Below are positions 1 to 12,522 of a DNA stretch of 64,000 nt, one piece after another. Within the stretch, counting starts at the first letter, position 1, and each line of letters opens with the position of its first letter. The stretch comes from Atherix ibis (taxonomy: Eukaryota; Arthropoda; Insecta; Diptera; Athericidae), in the NCBI GenBank assembly GCA_958298945.1, contig OY282606.1, positions 52,093,920-52,157,919 on the forward strand, given 5' to 3'. Position numbers and translations under genes: made by a program. Under the pieces are notes generated by a model. That model was not told where the DNA came from, made no database searches, and saw only the letters and a list, made by a program, of their open reading frames with translations.

Positions 1-1650
1 AAGAAATAAAAAAAAATTTAAATAGAAAATCTACTAAAAAAAAACCCCCCAATTTTTTTCCTTGTTTCCATTTTACACCCACTTTTTTTTACGATCTCGT
101 TATTATCATCACATCGTCATAATCTGTATTATTATTACTATTATTATTATTATTATTATTATTCTTTCTGTGATCATTATTATATTAACTATTTTTATGA
201 CAACTTTTATGATGATTTTTATTTTCATTTTTAATTTTATGTTCACTTTTTTATGATTATCGTCTAGACCACGATCAAAATTCAATAAAAATCGTTCTCA
301 AATGACCAATAAAAAAACAATTTGCAATGCTATCTGTTAACAATAGTTTATGTAATAGAAAAATAAAAAAAAAAGTCGTTAAAAATTTTTTTTGCCCGTC
401 ATACGAGTGCTTATTATTATTATTATTATCGAAATGAATGGAAAATGTTTGTTTATGTTTTTAAAGTATAGGAATCGGAGAGGAGTGGGGTGAGGGGGAT
501 TCTTTGGGCTATATAAGATGAGAGAAAAAACATAAACAAATAATAACGACGATAGTAAAAAGATCATAAAATATAACACACAAAAAAAAAAAAAAAGAGG
601 TGAGAAAATATATTTAATTTTTTTTCTGATTTATATTTTTTTTCTCTCCAATTTTATTATATGTAGTAAGAGTGGAATAGAGCAATGAAGCATAGTCAAA
701 AATTGGCAACCTGTTTTAAAGTTGTAAAAAAATAGTGAAAAATTTGTAACAATAAAGGAAGTTATTATAAGTTTATAAACTTATAAACAAATGATAAACC
801 GCCATGCGCCTCAAAAAAGAGGTGTTGAATTTCGTTGGGTTCCCGGGAATATGAGAATTTTGAACAACGACAAATGATAAATAACATCTTTAATTATTCG
901 CAGACATACGGTCTGGATATGTTGTGGAAGGTTTCGCTATCTACAAGTAGTCTTCTCGAAATACCTTACCAAAATTTTTGGCAACACTACTGCTCAGACA
1001 CATAATTTTCTTGTCGGAAACCAGCCTCTAGCTATCTGCTCATTCTGTAACGTTAAACTTACTATACCTTAACTTCTACCGGAATTTCATCTTATCTAAT
1101 CTTGGAAGAGATTCACTCCATTGTGAAGCTTTTATATTTCTAAAATTGTTCCATCCAACTAACCAAAGATCGATTTCATCTCAACCGCAAGATTTCCGTT
1201 CTCCAAATGGTCTCATGTTCATGGCGGTGTATCAAACAAAAAAAAACAAAAAAATAAACTAAATGGTGGTAGTATATAAACTTATGTTAATGGTCTAAAA
1301 AATCCCAAGAAAATTTAGTTATTTAAACAAATTTTTCTATATTCAATTTTATTGAAATTTCTTACTTTCACTTAAAAGTAATTTTTAATTTCCTTTTTAT
1401 TAATTATCATTTTAAATAAACAATTTTCCATTTTTTTTACTTAAAATTTTTTCAAAAAAAAGTTAAGAAAGAAATAGGGTCATTTGAAATTTTAAGAAAA
1501 ATCCACTTTAATAAAATGTTATAATAAAAAAACATAAAAAAAAATGTATGTTAATATTTGAATATATGAAAATTAGTTTTATTTTTAGTTCAATTTTATT
1601 TAAGGGAAAAAATAGTAGAAAAAATAATTTTTTTTTTTAATATTAAAAGG
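1..1650. other. AT-rich non-genic stretch
   Basis: Homopolymer-rich AT sequence with an (ATT)n microsatellite at about 127-163. The part at about 790-1230 is less biased in composition and could be old unique or degraded repeat DNA, but no reading frame or inverted repeat was recognised in it. Short open frames here run through low-complexity sequence and are not supported as genes. Confidence 0.6.
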
Positions 1651-2550
1651 TAGCAAGGGCAATATGATAAGTCAGTGTTATTTTATTATATAACAAAGGA
1701 ATTTATTTTTATCGTTTCGTATATATAAAAAGATGTCACCTAATATTTTATAATCATTCATTTATTAGTTGAGTTTTGAAAGCTGTTAAAAACAGACAAG
1801 TTTTATGTTTCCTTATTAATTATGCGAAATAGGTAATTTTGTGTGGTAACAAAATACAATTTCGTTCAAAGGGGAAAAACAATATCTGAAACCAAATTCA
1901 AGCTGGATAAAGTATAATGGCAACTCTGCACGATCGTATGGAATGATTCAGAAAAGGTCTAACTAAATTCCGTTGTTGGCGTACGAGTATAAGTGACGCT
2001 GAGCACCCAGAATGTTCAATTTTCACAGAGGAAATAATTAACAAACGATAAAAATGTTTGGACATTTTTAAGCATAATCAAAATGGATTATTGCATTGAC
2101 TAATAAATGTTAATGAAATATAGATCCGCCATTACATATCAGAAACCAAAGAAGTTTTCTGGGATAGAATAAGACAGAATTATTAGAGCAGTTGAGTGAT
2201 GAAATTTACTTTCAGTTTAGTTTTATCATGACAATGCATCTGCAGCTTCACCTGCAATTGTAGCAGTCAAATTATTAGAATTACTTTATAAATTGCTCCT
2301 CCACCAACCATTTTTTCCAGATATGCCTCTCCACAACTTTTATCTGTTTTCGTATTATCAAGAACTGGCTTGGTGGAAAGAAATTTGCGTCAAATTTTGA
2401 ATTTACAGATGAAATTGACGGCAAGTTTTCGCACTGTACAGACCGTATAAAAAAGTTGGAATGCCGTTTTGCCGAAGTATTTCAAACTAGTTTGTTGAAA
2501 AAATTAATTCTTTGTTTACATTATCATTGACTTATCATACTACCCTCGTA
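1651..2550 (+). mobile_element. Decayed mariner element, family D
   Basis: The left end reads TAGCAAGGGCAATATGATAA and the right end, reverse-complemented, reads TACGAGGGTAGTATGATAAG. The two match over about 27 bp as a terminal inverted repeat that includes the flanking TA. Length is about 900 bp against about 1.3 kb for a complete mariner, so it is internally deleted. Remnants of a transposase lie between the ends on the plus strand. The right end is the first of seven related end-like segments that continue in tandem to about 3.9 kb. Confidence 0.8.
1885..2500 (+). pseudogene. Mariner transposase remnant (family D)
   Basis: Broken frames still show mariner landmarks. At about 1985 a stretch ISDAEHPE resembles the mariner segment just after the helix-turn-helix region (the D-x-R-S-G-R-P neighbourhood). 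At 2227-2238 HDNA marks the second catalytic Asp. It is followed by AIVAVKLLELLYKLL and by P-D-M-P-L-H-N-F-Y-L-F, where the usual third catalytic Asp (…APSDYFLF) reads Asn. The final piece resembles the W-x-K-C-I tail. Several frameshifts and stops, missing N-terminal sequence and the D-to-N change make it non-functional. The assignment to mariner is firm from motif order; the subfamily is not certain. Confidence 0.75.
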
Positions 2551-3910
2551 AATCAAAATTTAAAAAAATTGATGAATTTTTGCTGAAAAAATTAATTCTT
2601 TGTTTCATTTGTCACTGATTTATCATACTGCCCTCGTGTATCAAAATTTCAACAAAAAAAACTAAAAGGAAAAATTAAAAATAAACTCACAAAATCTAAA
2701 ACTCGAATAATATTAAATAATATATAATAACAAAGAATATCAGTAATAAACAGTCCAGAAATAATTTTAACCCCAAAGTTTTCGCACTGTACGGATCGTA
2801 TAAAAAAGTTGGAATGCCGTTTTGTCGAACTATTTCAAGCTAATTAGAGACTATGAATTTTTGTTGAAAAAATTAGTTCTTTGTTTACATTGTCATTGAC
2901 TTATCATATCACTCTCGTAAAATAAAATTAAAAAAATAAATGGATTCTTTGTTTCATTTGTCACTGATTTATCATACTGCCCTCGTGTATCAAAATTTTA
3001 ACAAAAAAAACTAAAAAGAAAAATTAAAATTAAACTCAAAAAAGCTAAAACTTTACAAAACAAAAAAATTATATTAAAAGAAAAAATTAAAAATATTTAA
3101 TATTAAAGAATATTAAGAAAAAAACTCTAATAATATTAAATAATCTATAATAACAAACAATTTCAGAAATAAGCACTCCAGAGATTATTTTAACCCCAAA
3201 GTTTTCGCACTGTACGTCGTTTAAAAAGTTGGAATGCCATTTTGCGAAGTATACCAAACTAATTGGAGCCTATGAATTTTTGTTGAAAAAAATTAATTCT
3301 TTGTTTTTATTGTCACCGACTTATCATACTACCCTCGTAAATCAAAATTTAAAAAAAATTAATGATTTTTTTCTGAAAAAATTAATTCTTTGTTTCATTT
3401 GTCACTGATTTATCATACTGTTCTCGTGTATCAAAATTTCAAAAAAAAAACTAAAAGGAAAAATTAAAAATAAACTCAAAAAAGCTAAAACTTTACAAAA
3501 CAAAAAAATTATATTAAAAGAAAAAATTAAAAATATTTAATATTAAAAAATATTAAGAAAAAAACTCGAATAATATTAAATATTTATAACAATAAAGAAT
3601 TTAAGAAATAAATAGTCCAGAAATAATTATAACCCCAAATTTTTCGCACTGTACGGATTGTATAAAAAAGTTGGAATGCCGTTTTGTCAAACTATTTCAA
3701 GCTAATTAGAGACTATGAATTTTTGTTGAAAAAATTAGTTCTTTTTTTATTTGTCACTGATTTATCATACTGCCTTCGTGTATCAAAATTAAAGAAAAAA
3801 CCTAAAGGGAAAATTAAAATTAAACTCATAAAAGGTAAAAGTTTACAAAACAAACAAAAAATTATATTTAGTAATAAATAAATTTAGGAAAAAAACAATC
3901 CAGAAATGAT
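2420..3910 (+). repeat. Tandem array of mariner 3' ends
   Basis: Segments beginning GTTTTCGCACTGTAC occur at about 2425, 2779, 3200 and 3640, giving spacings of about 354, 422 and 439 bp. Each carries the last part of the family D transposase (AAAAGTTGGAATGCCGTTTT) followed by terminal-repeat-like ends. The end motif (…TTATCATACT.CCCTCGT) recurs at about 2530-2550, 2617-2640, 2895-2920, 2965-2990, 3320-3340, 3405-3430 and 3755-3780, so most units hold two ends separated by about 90 bp. AT-rich filler such as AACTAAAAGGAAAAATTAAA is also shared between units. This is a short satellite built from one transposon's 3' end plus flank. Confidence 0.8.
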
Positions 3911-6811
3911 TTTAATTAATTCTCAATCAAATTTCGAATCAATCAACATGATTTCTACTCCTTCCTCTTCATTATTAAATTGGCACACTTCACTTGAATC
4001 CGATTTAACGTTTCTTCCCTCTCTTTTGCAAAAACTGCTAATCAATGTTGGAACATATTGTCCATTCCATTCCATTCGTAAACAAAACTCACTTCTGAGA
4101 TAATTTTGACAGATCTGCTCTTTCGTCCTCTTCTCTCTACAATTAATGCACTGGACATTTTCCTCATAACTTGTCTGCTCTGCTCTATCCTAACCCATTC
4201 GAGCGGTTGTTTATTTACTTTCCTCTCAATCATTTATCGTAATTACAATATTTCCGTAATGTGAAAAATAACCACCGCCCATTAAGTGCTCTCATTTGGT
4301 AGTGAGCCCAAAGCTATTTTTTGTTAAGTGTGCATTGTTTTTCTCTGGTTCTCGCACGTTCTCTCAGTTGATAAATTAATAAAATTTTAGAACAATAGCA
4401 ATTCGCCTGGTCCATTGTTTGTTTCTTCCGTGCACTCGCACTTATACTCCAATGGAATTCCGGCACGAGTTTATGTATTTTTACGCACTTTCGGTTGTTT
4501 TCCATAGAAAATACTTTTTTTTAATTTTTTATTATTATTATTAATTTAAGTATCAGCTAATCCCCAGTCTAATTGATTTGTTTTTTTCTTTCTTCTAATT
4601 TGCTTTCATAAAATTTTTTATTACAAATTTCGATTTTTATAGCATTTTTGTTCATCGTTTCCTGTTTTATTGCCTAGTAAATGCCTTCATTTTTTTTCTC
4701 TTTCTGGTATTAGTTTTCTGGTATTTTTTACTATTTTTTTTTTTGTATATTTGTAGGATGATAGGTTGTTGTGTTGTCTTTGATTTTATGGCATTTATAA
4801 AATCATTAAAATATTTCTTAAAAAAAAAACTGTCTTTTATTGGCTTTTACTACTAAGGAGAAGAAAAAAATACTATTTTACTGCGTTCATTCATGGAGTT
4901 TTTTTGGTAACAAATAAGAAGAAGAAAAAAACACTTGCTTTACCGAACATTGAATAGGTTATTCTGTAATAATTTGTGTCAATATGCGAAATGACTCCAA
5001 AGATTATATATGTACACGTATACCGTCGTTACGTAAATGTAAATATACGTCCCCCCACCCCTGCCTCCGAAACCGCATCGTTCTACTTTCCCATAAAAGA
5101 AGAAGATAAAAAAAAATCCCATAATTTGGCATTAAAGAAAAGTCATAAAAGTGTTACGTCATAAGGCGAGCCGAGGGAGTCCTAACCTATCCTAAGCTTG
5201 ACTCGAGTATCAATGATCATCTTTTGGGGTGATTTTTTCGTTGTGGTAGGATTTTTATGAATCAGAATGAATCCGAATGAATTCGAACAGCGCGAAACAA
5301 GCGAATGAACCAGTGTACACATATATAAAAGCTGATGAATGAGCGGATGAATGAATGAATGAATAAATCAGTCAACATTATTTTTATTACTACTAATTTT
5401 ATGGACACTTTCCTTTTCTCTCATTTTTTTCTTCTTCTTCTTATAGTACTTAAAACTGTTTATTGTCAGACATTCGACACATTTTTACCACCTTCTTCGG
5501 CTCTTCTTTCATTCCCATAAAACTAGCTGTAAAAAAAGAAAAGGTAAAAATATAAAGAAAAAGGAAAACTCACAAAATGGACAATTTCTGTTTTTATTTT
5601 GAAGCATTACTGTTTTATAATTATTATTATGAGCAATAATGTTTATGAGGCTTTAATTGCTGAACATTGTTGTTAGTCGTCAGCATTTAGCACCGACTTT
5701 TCTGATGGAAGTAGTCGTCATCCTTGGCTGTAATAAAACGATTATGATTGCATTAGTGCCGATATGGCTATAAATTTGATGTGTGCTGAATAATTAGCAC
5801 ATAATTTGCTCTTGAATTGTTTGTACACGCAATAATCGTGACGATCGGAACAATGGGATTTGGCTGGGGGACTCCATCGGTGAAGTGTCGTAGTCGCTTT
5901 GATGATTCATGGAATATTTTATGACAAAGTGACTGGCTTTCCACCCAACCTTTTGAAATCTTCTCTCGTTCAGCCATTGACACCATCTATGAGCTTTGAG
6001 ATTTTAGTAGCTACCGCTTTTTAGCGTTCTGAACCAAATCTCACCTAGGCATGATCATAAGCCGAATAGCATCTAAGCTGAGACACCGGAATATTTCTGC
6101 TAATCATCCACAAAATATTTATTATTCTCAATTGACTATGGTTCATTTCGATTGTTTTATTTACAAACATTCATTATTATTGCATTTTCCCTTTCCATTA
6201 GACACATCATAATTTATAGTTCAATTATCAGAAAATTTATTATACTAAAATGTGTTTTCTTTTTTTAATCACACTACCTTATCTATCGCTAATTAATAAA
6301 ATTAAAAACTTCAAACTTTTATTACCATTCTTATTGATTTGATATTTTCTATTTTAAAATTACTTATTAAATTTTTACATTTTATTTGAAATATTTACAG
6401 AATATTGCGACTATTTCGTTTGTTTTTTTTTCTTTTTCGTTATAAATCCTGGTCTAAGGTTATTGAAAGAAAAAATATATATTAAATTAAATTGATTGAC
6501 ATTTATTGGAAAAATATATGAAACATTTTATTTTTAAATCAATTTTCTATCATTTTTATTTTAAACTAAAAATAGTTTTTTTTAAAAATTTATTTAATAT
6601 GCAAATTAGCGTTTTTTTTTATACATAACATAAACTGAAAAGAGTTTAATTTTCTTATCTTCGTTTTTGTTAAATTTTGAAGAAGAAAATTCTTAATTTC
6701 CCAATAAAAAATCTAATTCTTCAAAAAAATTATATCAATTTTCAATTTTTTGCACCTTAATTTTTTTTAAATATTTTTTAACCAAAGTTGAAGAATATCT
6801 TTTAATATAAC
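3911..6811. other. No gene recognised
   Basis: AT-rich sequence with homopolymer runs and a short GAAT-type microsatellite at about 5335-5365. Open frames at about 4040-4230, 4314-4505 and 5768-5986 (minus) show no recognisable domain. The composition at 5640-6080 is less biased and could be an exon or old unique DNA, but nothing supports a product. Confidence 0.5.
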
Positions 6812-6813
6812 TA

Positions 6814-7665
6814 CGAAGTCTGTTTAAAAAAGTATCACGAATTTTGAATTTCCGCAGGTTACGTATATTCGATTCTCGATTTTTTATGGCGTTATGTTAG
6901 TACTCACGTCTCTCACTTGTGCCGACAAGTTCAGCCATTTTGAATGTACGTGTTTTGGCTCGTCATATTCGACCAAAAAGAGCATCGCATTTACTAAGGG
7001 GCTGTTGGACTCTGTCCGCGACAATCCAAATTTACTCCAGAGTGTCATAACTCGTTACGAATCAAAGGTTTATGGTTATAACTTGGAAACCAAAGCTCAA
7101 TCATCCCAAGACCGAAAAAAGCGCGCCAAGTTCGGTCGAATGTGAAGGTTTTGCTTACAGTTTTCTTCGATTGCAGGGGCGTGGTAAATCATGAGTTCTT
7201 ACCACAGGGTAGAACGGTTAATAAGGAATATTACCAACAAGTTATGCGCAAGTTGCATTAAGCAATCCGCCAGAGACACCCGGATTTGTGGAAGAACAAA
7301 AATTGACTTTTGAACCATGATAACGCCTCTGTCACGCATCGTTTCTTGTGCGCGAATTTTGGGCAAAAAACAACACACTAATAATACCGCAGCCACCATA
7401 TTCCCCAGATCTGGCCCTCTGTGACTTTTTCTTGTTCCCGAAACAGATTCTTTGATCCATTTTTTGGAATGGGAAAAAATCGAAGACGTGCCAAAACACG
7501 TGCAAGCAAAGCAGCTGTCAAAAATTAACTGAATATTCAAAATGGCCGAACTTATCGGCATAAGTGAGAAATATGAGTACCAACATTACGCCACAAAAAA
7601 TCGAAAATCGAATATACGTAACCCGCGGAAATTCAAAATTCACGATACTTTTTGAACAGACCTCG
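6814..7665 (+). mobile_element. Mariner family A, copy 1 (short, rearranged)
   Basis: Flanked by TA at 6812-6813 and 7666-7667. The left end (CGAAGTCTGTTTAAAAAAGT) and the reverse complement of the right end (CGAGGTCTGTTCAAAAAGTA) form a TIR. The match continues inward through the 5' untranslated sequence because about 218 bp at the right side (about 7448-7665) is an inverted copy of the element's own 5' end, including the first codons. The 5' side has lost the helix-turn-helix coding region between TTTTGGCTCGTC and ATTCGACCAAAAAG. Total 852 bp. Confidence 0.85.
6972..7447 (+). pseudogene. Mariner transposase fragment (family A copy 1)
   Basis: Starts inside the protein at a region equal to F-D-Q-K-Q-H-R-I in other copies, then continues with DSVRDNPNLLQSVITRYES. 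The first catalytic Asp of the usual GDES motif is lost (RYES). After a stop it resumes with VFFDCRGVVNHEFLPQGRTV and a damaged HDNA at about 7315-7326, and ends at FLFP-K, where it runs into inverted 5' sequence. There is no N-terminal DNA-binding domain and no C-terminal ~50 residues. Several stops and frameshifts make it non-functional. Confidence 0.8.
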
Positions 7666-9102
7666 TACGCCCTAACATTTAATTTTGATTTAACTGAAAA
7701 TAACTTTTAAATTAAAAAAATCATTTTGCCCTTAAACAAAATAGAAACTTGTTAGTTATTATTGAGACCTTCAAATAGTAAAAATATCGTAGCTTATAAT
7801 TCAAAATGGTATCTAGAAATAAACAGAAAACAATTTTTTTTGTATACTGCTTTTTAGCTATCGATCAGATTTTAGGGGAAATTTGTAAGTTTTTTGGATT
7901 TTAATCAAAACTAGGTCGATTAGAGCCGCTAAGACCTCACGGAATATTCAACTGGCATAGTTGACCATATGAAAGCGATTTTTTTATTCCAATTTCCAAT
8001 ATGGTTGATTATTAACCAAAAGAAAAGAAACACTTTTAAAAAAATTATTGAAAAACTTTAATCGAATTTCAAAAGTTACTAAAACAATTTTAATAAAGAG
8101 TTTTAAATAAAATTTTATAAAAAAAAACGATTGACATTTCAAAATTATAATAAAATTATTACAAAAAAAAACAAAAAAAAAGCACGTGTAATATCATGAA
8201 GTAGTCGGGAAATTTTTTAAATGGTTATTATTTACCTTTTTTGTATATATTATTAGGTTTTTATACCAAATATATTTGTATATTTAATTAATTTATAATT
8301 GAAAAGTACACTTTAAGATTTATCCTTTTCCGTACGTTCACAACTGCTACGATAATATGAAAACATTAAGAAATAAGGTTGAAAAACCTACAGAAAAAAA
8401 CAATAAAAGCCTTTTTAATAGTAACTAAATTTGAAATCTTACAGAAACAATTCTCTTAAATCAAAACAAAATCAAATACAACAAAAATTTAATTGAATTC
8501 TAAATTTTATTGTTTTTGATTTTATATTGATTTAAGAGATTTTTTTCAGAATTATTATAAAATATTCAGAAAATTGTTCTAAGTGAAAATTAAAGTACTT
8601 TTTTCAAAAGGACTATTACTAAAATTATTCCTAAGAGTGCATTTATTATTAATATTATTTAAAAAAAAAAAAACGCAAACAAAAGCCACTTCAAAATCTT
8701 TTGGAAAAAGAATGACTTTGGATGATTTCGAAAATTAAACCGTTTGCAATATCACACCTACATGAAAATTCATAATTTTTACCTCCTCACACATGCTAAT
8801 TGAAACATAAACTCAAGATGATTAACCCCGCTTCCCCTTATCCATTCTAAGAATAAACAAAATCAACAGCAAAAAATTGAACTTTATTCGTTACGTAAAC
8901 AATAACAGTTCATGTGATAATATGGTAGCAATGAGCTCATAAATACGACGATGTTAAAGAAAACAAAATAAATCTGTAGCGGAAGTAAGTTAACCCCTCT
9001 CAACACCACCACCTACTCTTTTGGGAAACTCAATTGAGAAAAATAATGTTCCAAAAAGATTTATTGGCAAGCTCAAGAAGAAAAGAGTAAGAAAATTACT
9101 CA

Positions 9103-9120
9103 GTGTGTGTGTGTGTGTGT
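9103..9120. repeat. (GT)9 microsatellite
   Basis: Nine uninterrupted GT units. Confidence 0.95.
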
Positions 9121-10231
9121 TGGATGGGGGAAGGGGGTTTTGTGGTGTTGTTATCGAAAGTGAAAACAATAAGCTGGAGTAGAGGAAAAGTGGGGTAGCC
9201 CAATAAAGTTTAAGTAAATAAGAGACGTCTTTTAATTTAATAATATTTTATGTCAGAGAAGAAAAAAATTACATTTACTTGGCGTAATTTTTATCGGTAT
9301 GTGTATGTGTTTGTGGTGTCATTGCTTGTTCAATAATAAAAACCGATCATGGTTAACGTAACTTTTATGCAGTACATACAGTCGTTAAACTGTTGGAATG
9401 TCAATAAATCCGAATAAAAAACAAGGGCAAAAAATACTCAAAAGAATGTGAAAGGAAACGACAGAAGGAGAAAGAAAAGAATATTTAAAGACCAGTAATG
9501 CAACAAAAAAAACGAAAGCAGGGGACAGATTCAGTATGCAAAAAAGCAATGAAAAAGTGAGTGTGGTATGCAAACAGGCAGGAAAGTTGAATTGCCAATC
9601 AAACAAGACGTAACAACAGCTTTGCGATCGTAAAATTAAGCGGAAACGGCAAAAAGAGAGTAGGAAAAAAAATACGCTGGAATGATGCAAGAATAATGAA
9701 ATACAAGCAGATGGAAAGGAAAAGCATTAGAGAGAGAGACAGGGACGAAAGAGTAGGCAAAACTTGAAGAATGGCGTTAGGAACAATTCCATGCAACATC
9801 AAACAAGGTAATTCGTTTATCGTTTCTGTTATTGTCCGGTTTTTTTTTCCTTTTTAGAACAAATTCCCGGTTTAGTAGAAAAATTTTAGTTTCGTTTTAG
9901 TACCGAAATCTCTGAGAGAAAACCTTAGAATAAAAGAGAAATGTCACCGTACGCAATGCGGTATGAAAAAAATGCTCATGCCGTGATTTATTGTCTTTTC
10001 TTGTTTTGTCGCGTTGGTATGCGCGTACTCACTCACTCATGGACAACGGAATGATTGCGTTTGCTTTGCTGATGGGCTTTACTGCAGGAGAGAACTAAGT
10101 TCAGCGTATTGGTGCAACGGCGGGGCTGGTTGCGTTACGAATTTCTTCGGTGGGAACGCACGCAGACTTTTTCGGGCGTTTATGAAACGTTACTAAACGT
10201 GCGTGCTGGTTTACTTAATGCGTTTCCATGC

Positions 10232-10249
10232 GTGTGTGTGTGTGTGTGT
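10232..10249. repeat. (GT)9 microsatellite
   Basis: Uninterrupted GT dinucleotides. The repeat creates cysteine/valine-rich translations in short frames nearby that should not be read as proteins. Confidence 0.95.
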
Positions 10250-12502
10250 AAGTGCATATGTGCACGCGTTCGTGTCCGGGGCACAAAATGATGGATGGAT
10301 GGCGTGGTCTGATGGCCTCGTCTCAGATTGTCGAATCACCACCAGCGACGACCTTGCCGAACAACAGACAATAAAATGCCAAAAGCCATAAAACCAACTC
10401 TTTTCCATTCATAAACACTGACTTTATGGCCTTTTACAACTGAACGTAGAAGTTCCGCTTACACCCATTCCAACAAACACTCTGGTTTATTACGAACACA
10501 GGCTCTACTAGTCAATTGTCTGTTACCCTTTGCCCCCTCCTCCGCAACGATATAAACAATCTCATGTCAATTCTAAACCAAATCGCAGAATATAGTAAAA
10601 AAAAAATTCTGTTGCCTGAGAGGTTATGTTAGTAGGTGTTGACAGCGGTTGAATGTATTACGAAAGGCAGAGGGGGGAACTCGTAGATGGCACTGGCCCC
10701 AGATGTTCGGTGGTTTTAATGCTCCTATTCGGTTATTGTTTTTGTTTTTATTTCTGATGTTATTGTTGTTGTTGTTATGATTGCGCCAAGCCCAAATACG
10801 TGCTTTTCTCTTCTTCAAAAATAATTCTTTTATTTATTTTCTGTCCAGCTCAGACTGGAAACTAGAACTACTTTTTCTGCTCTTCTATTTATTTTTTAAA
10901 TTTATTTTGCCATTTTTGGGGTAATTTTTTTTATACCTTTTTACAAGTCTCATTATCTATTTTTCAGAATTTCTTACACATTTTCTTTGCTTCTTTCCGT
11001 TTTTTTTAGCCAAAAGTGTTTTGGCTTTTTTTCTCCTATTTTTCATAGTTTTTTCGACATTTTATTTTGCTTTTCCCACTTTCTCTTAGTTTTTTTTTTT
11101 TTACAATTTTGCTTGTTAGTTTTTTCTCTTATTTTTTGTATATTTTCCTTTTTCTTTTATTTCTATTTAAGAATAGAACATGTCCTTTTTCCGAAATCTT
11201 TTACATATCCATCTATTCCTAAAATTTCACAGTTTTTCAAATTTTCACACTTTTTTTTCAGGGTTTTAATTATCAACCACCGAAAGTTCAGACTAAAAAG
11301 ATTCGAAAATCGTAAAAAAAACAGTAGAAATACGGTACTTAGGGGGGTCGATTGCATTTTTTTTTTGAATTTTGTAGAAACTATTGAAAATTTTAAAAAA
11401 TACTACAGAAAATTTTAATAGGAGAAATGGAAAAAATAGAGGCGCTGATATGCGAAGGGACATGGTGTCACAAGAAGGAGGCGCGGAAAAAATGGCGGGA
11501 GATGCTGTCACATAAAGAATAGTTATACTAGTTAAATTAATTCAAAAATGTCCATTGCTGTGCTTTAGTATTAAAATTATGTCATTCTTTTGTATAAAAA
11601 TCTGTCAAACAAAGCACATACAAAAGACCTTAAAAAAAACAATATAAAACTGATAAAAATAAAAAATTACCAAAAAAAATTATAAGTTTAAATATCAATA
11701 AATTTGAGTAAAATGAAAAATGTTTTTTTTTTCTCGGTTTTAAAATGGCGGCAAAGTAAATTTATTGAAAAACAAAACAAACGCATTAAATTAACCTCAA
11801 AAAATCTTCAATTAAATAAAACTAAATAAAAAAATGCAGCCAAAAAAAAAAGAAAATTGTAAGAGAAAAACTGGGAATTAAAAGCTTAACGAAGGCACAT
11901 GAGTGCAATCAGGTGGAAGATAAGAAAAACCGGCTGCAATTTAAATTTGTTGGTAAAATGAAAATTAAAAAAAAAAAAATATTTAAAGTAATGAAACAGT
12001 AAAAACAGAGTATCCGAACGGAGACTAGAATAATGTCAGGGATTAAAATAAAAGTCGATTCCGGTTCTACTGTAAGTGCACTAATTAAGTTCACCTGCAC
12101 ACTAATGGCCGCCGCTTGCTAATGCACGCCATCGAATTGCAGCAGGAATAAAAAGACAATGGGTTGGGATGTGTCGTTCATATCACCTGGGGTGTGCGAC
12201 GGAATTAAGTACTCAAGAGGTAATGGGACCGACCCGATAGGAAGGAAAACAACGAACGATGGTTCTAGGAAATTTTACAATTTCCAGCTGAACTCGTCGT
12301 AATGGTCTTAATGGCTCTCTAGTGTTCTCGTCTTGTTTGTGAGCAATTAAAATAATTTATCCCCAAACTTACCGTCTTTCCAAACATCCTCTCGGAAACC
12401 CACCAACAAAACTAATATGATGGCGATAGTGCTTCCAGTCAATCGTCATCATCCAATGTTTGTTTATTTAATTGGCCCCCCACAATTAAGTGAATATCTA
12501 CT

Positions 12503-12522
12503 TGTGTGTGTGTGTGTGTGTG
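12503..12522. repeat. (TG)10 microsatellite
   Basis: Uninterrupted TG dinucleotides. Confidence 0.95.

Noticed and set aside
3684..3881. 65-codon plus-strand frame in the mariner 3'-end array
   Set aside because: It lies wholly within tandem-repeat sequence and does not recur intact in the other units.
5768..5986. 72-codon minus-strand frame
   Set aside because: Composition is ordinary but no family is recognisable and no neighbouring exon could be placed.
9385..9802. Long hydrophobic minus-strand frames suggesting membrane proteins
   Set aside because: They are the complement of a purine-rich plus-strand tract; low-complexity translation gives F/L/S-rich peptides. The same applies to 20183-20607, 54187-54467 and 59927-60235.
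10014..10408. Overlapping cysteine-rich frames around 10.0-10.4 kb
   Set aside because: Partly generated by a (GT)n microsatellite; frames overlap on both strands with no conserved motif.
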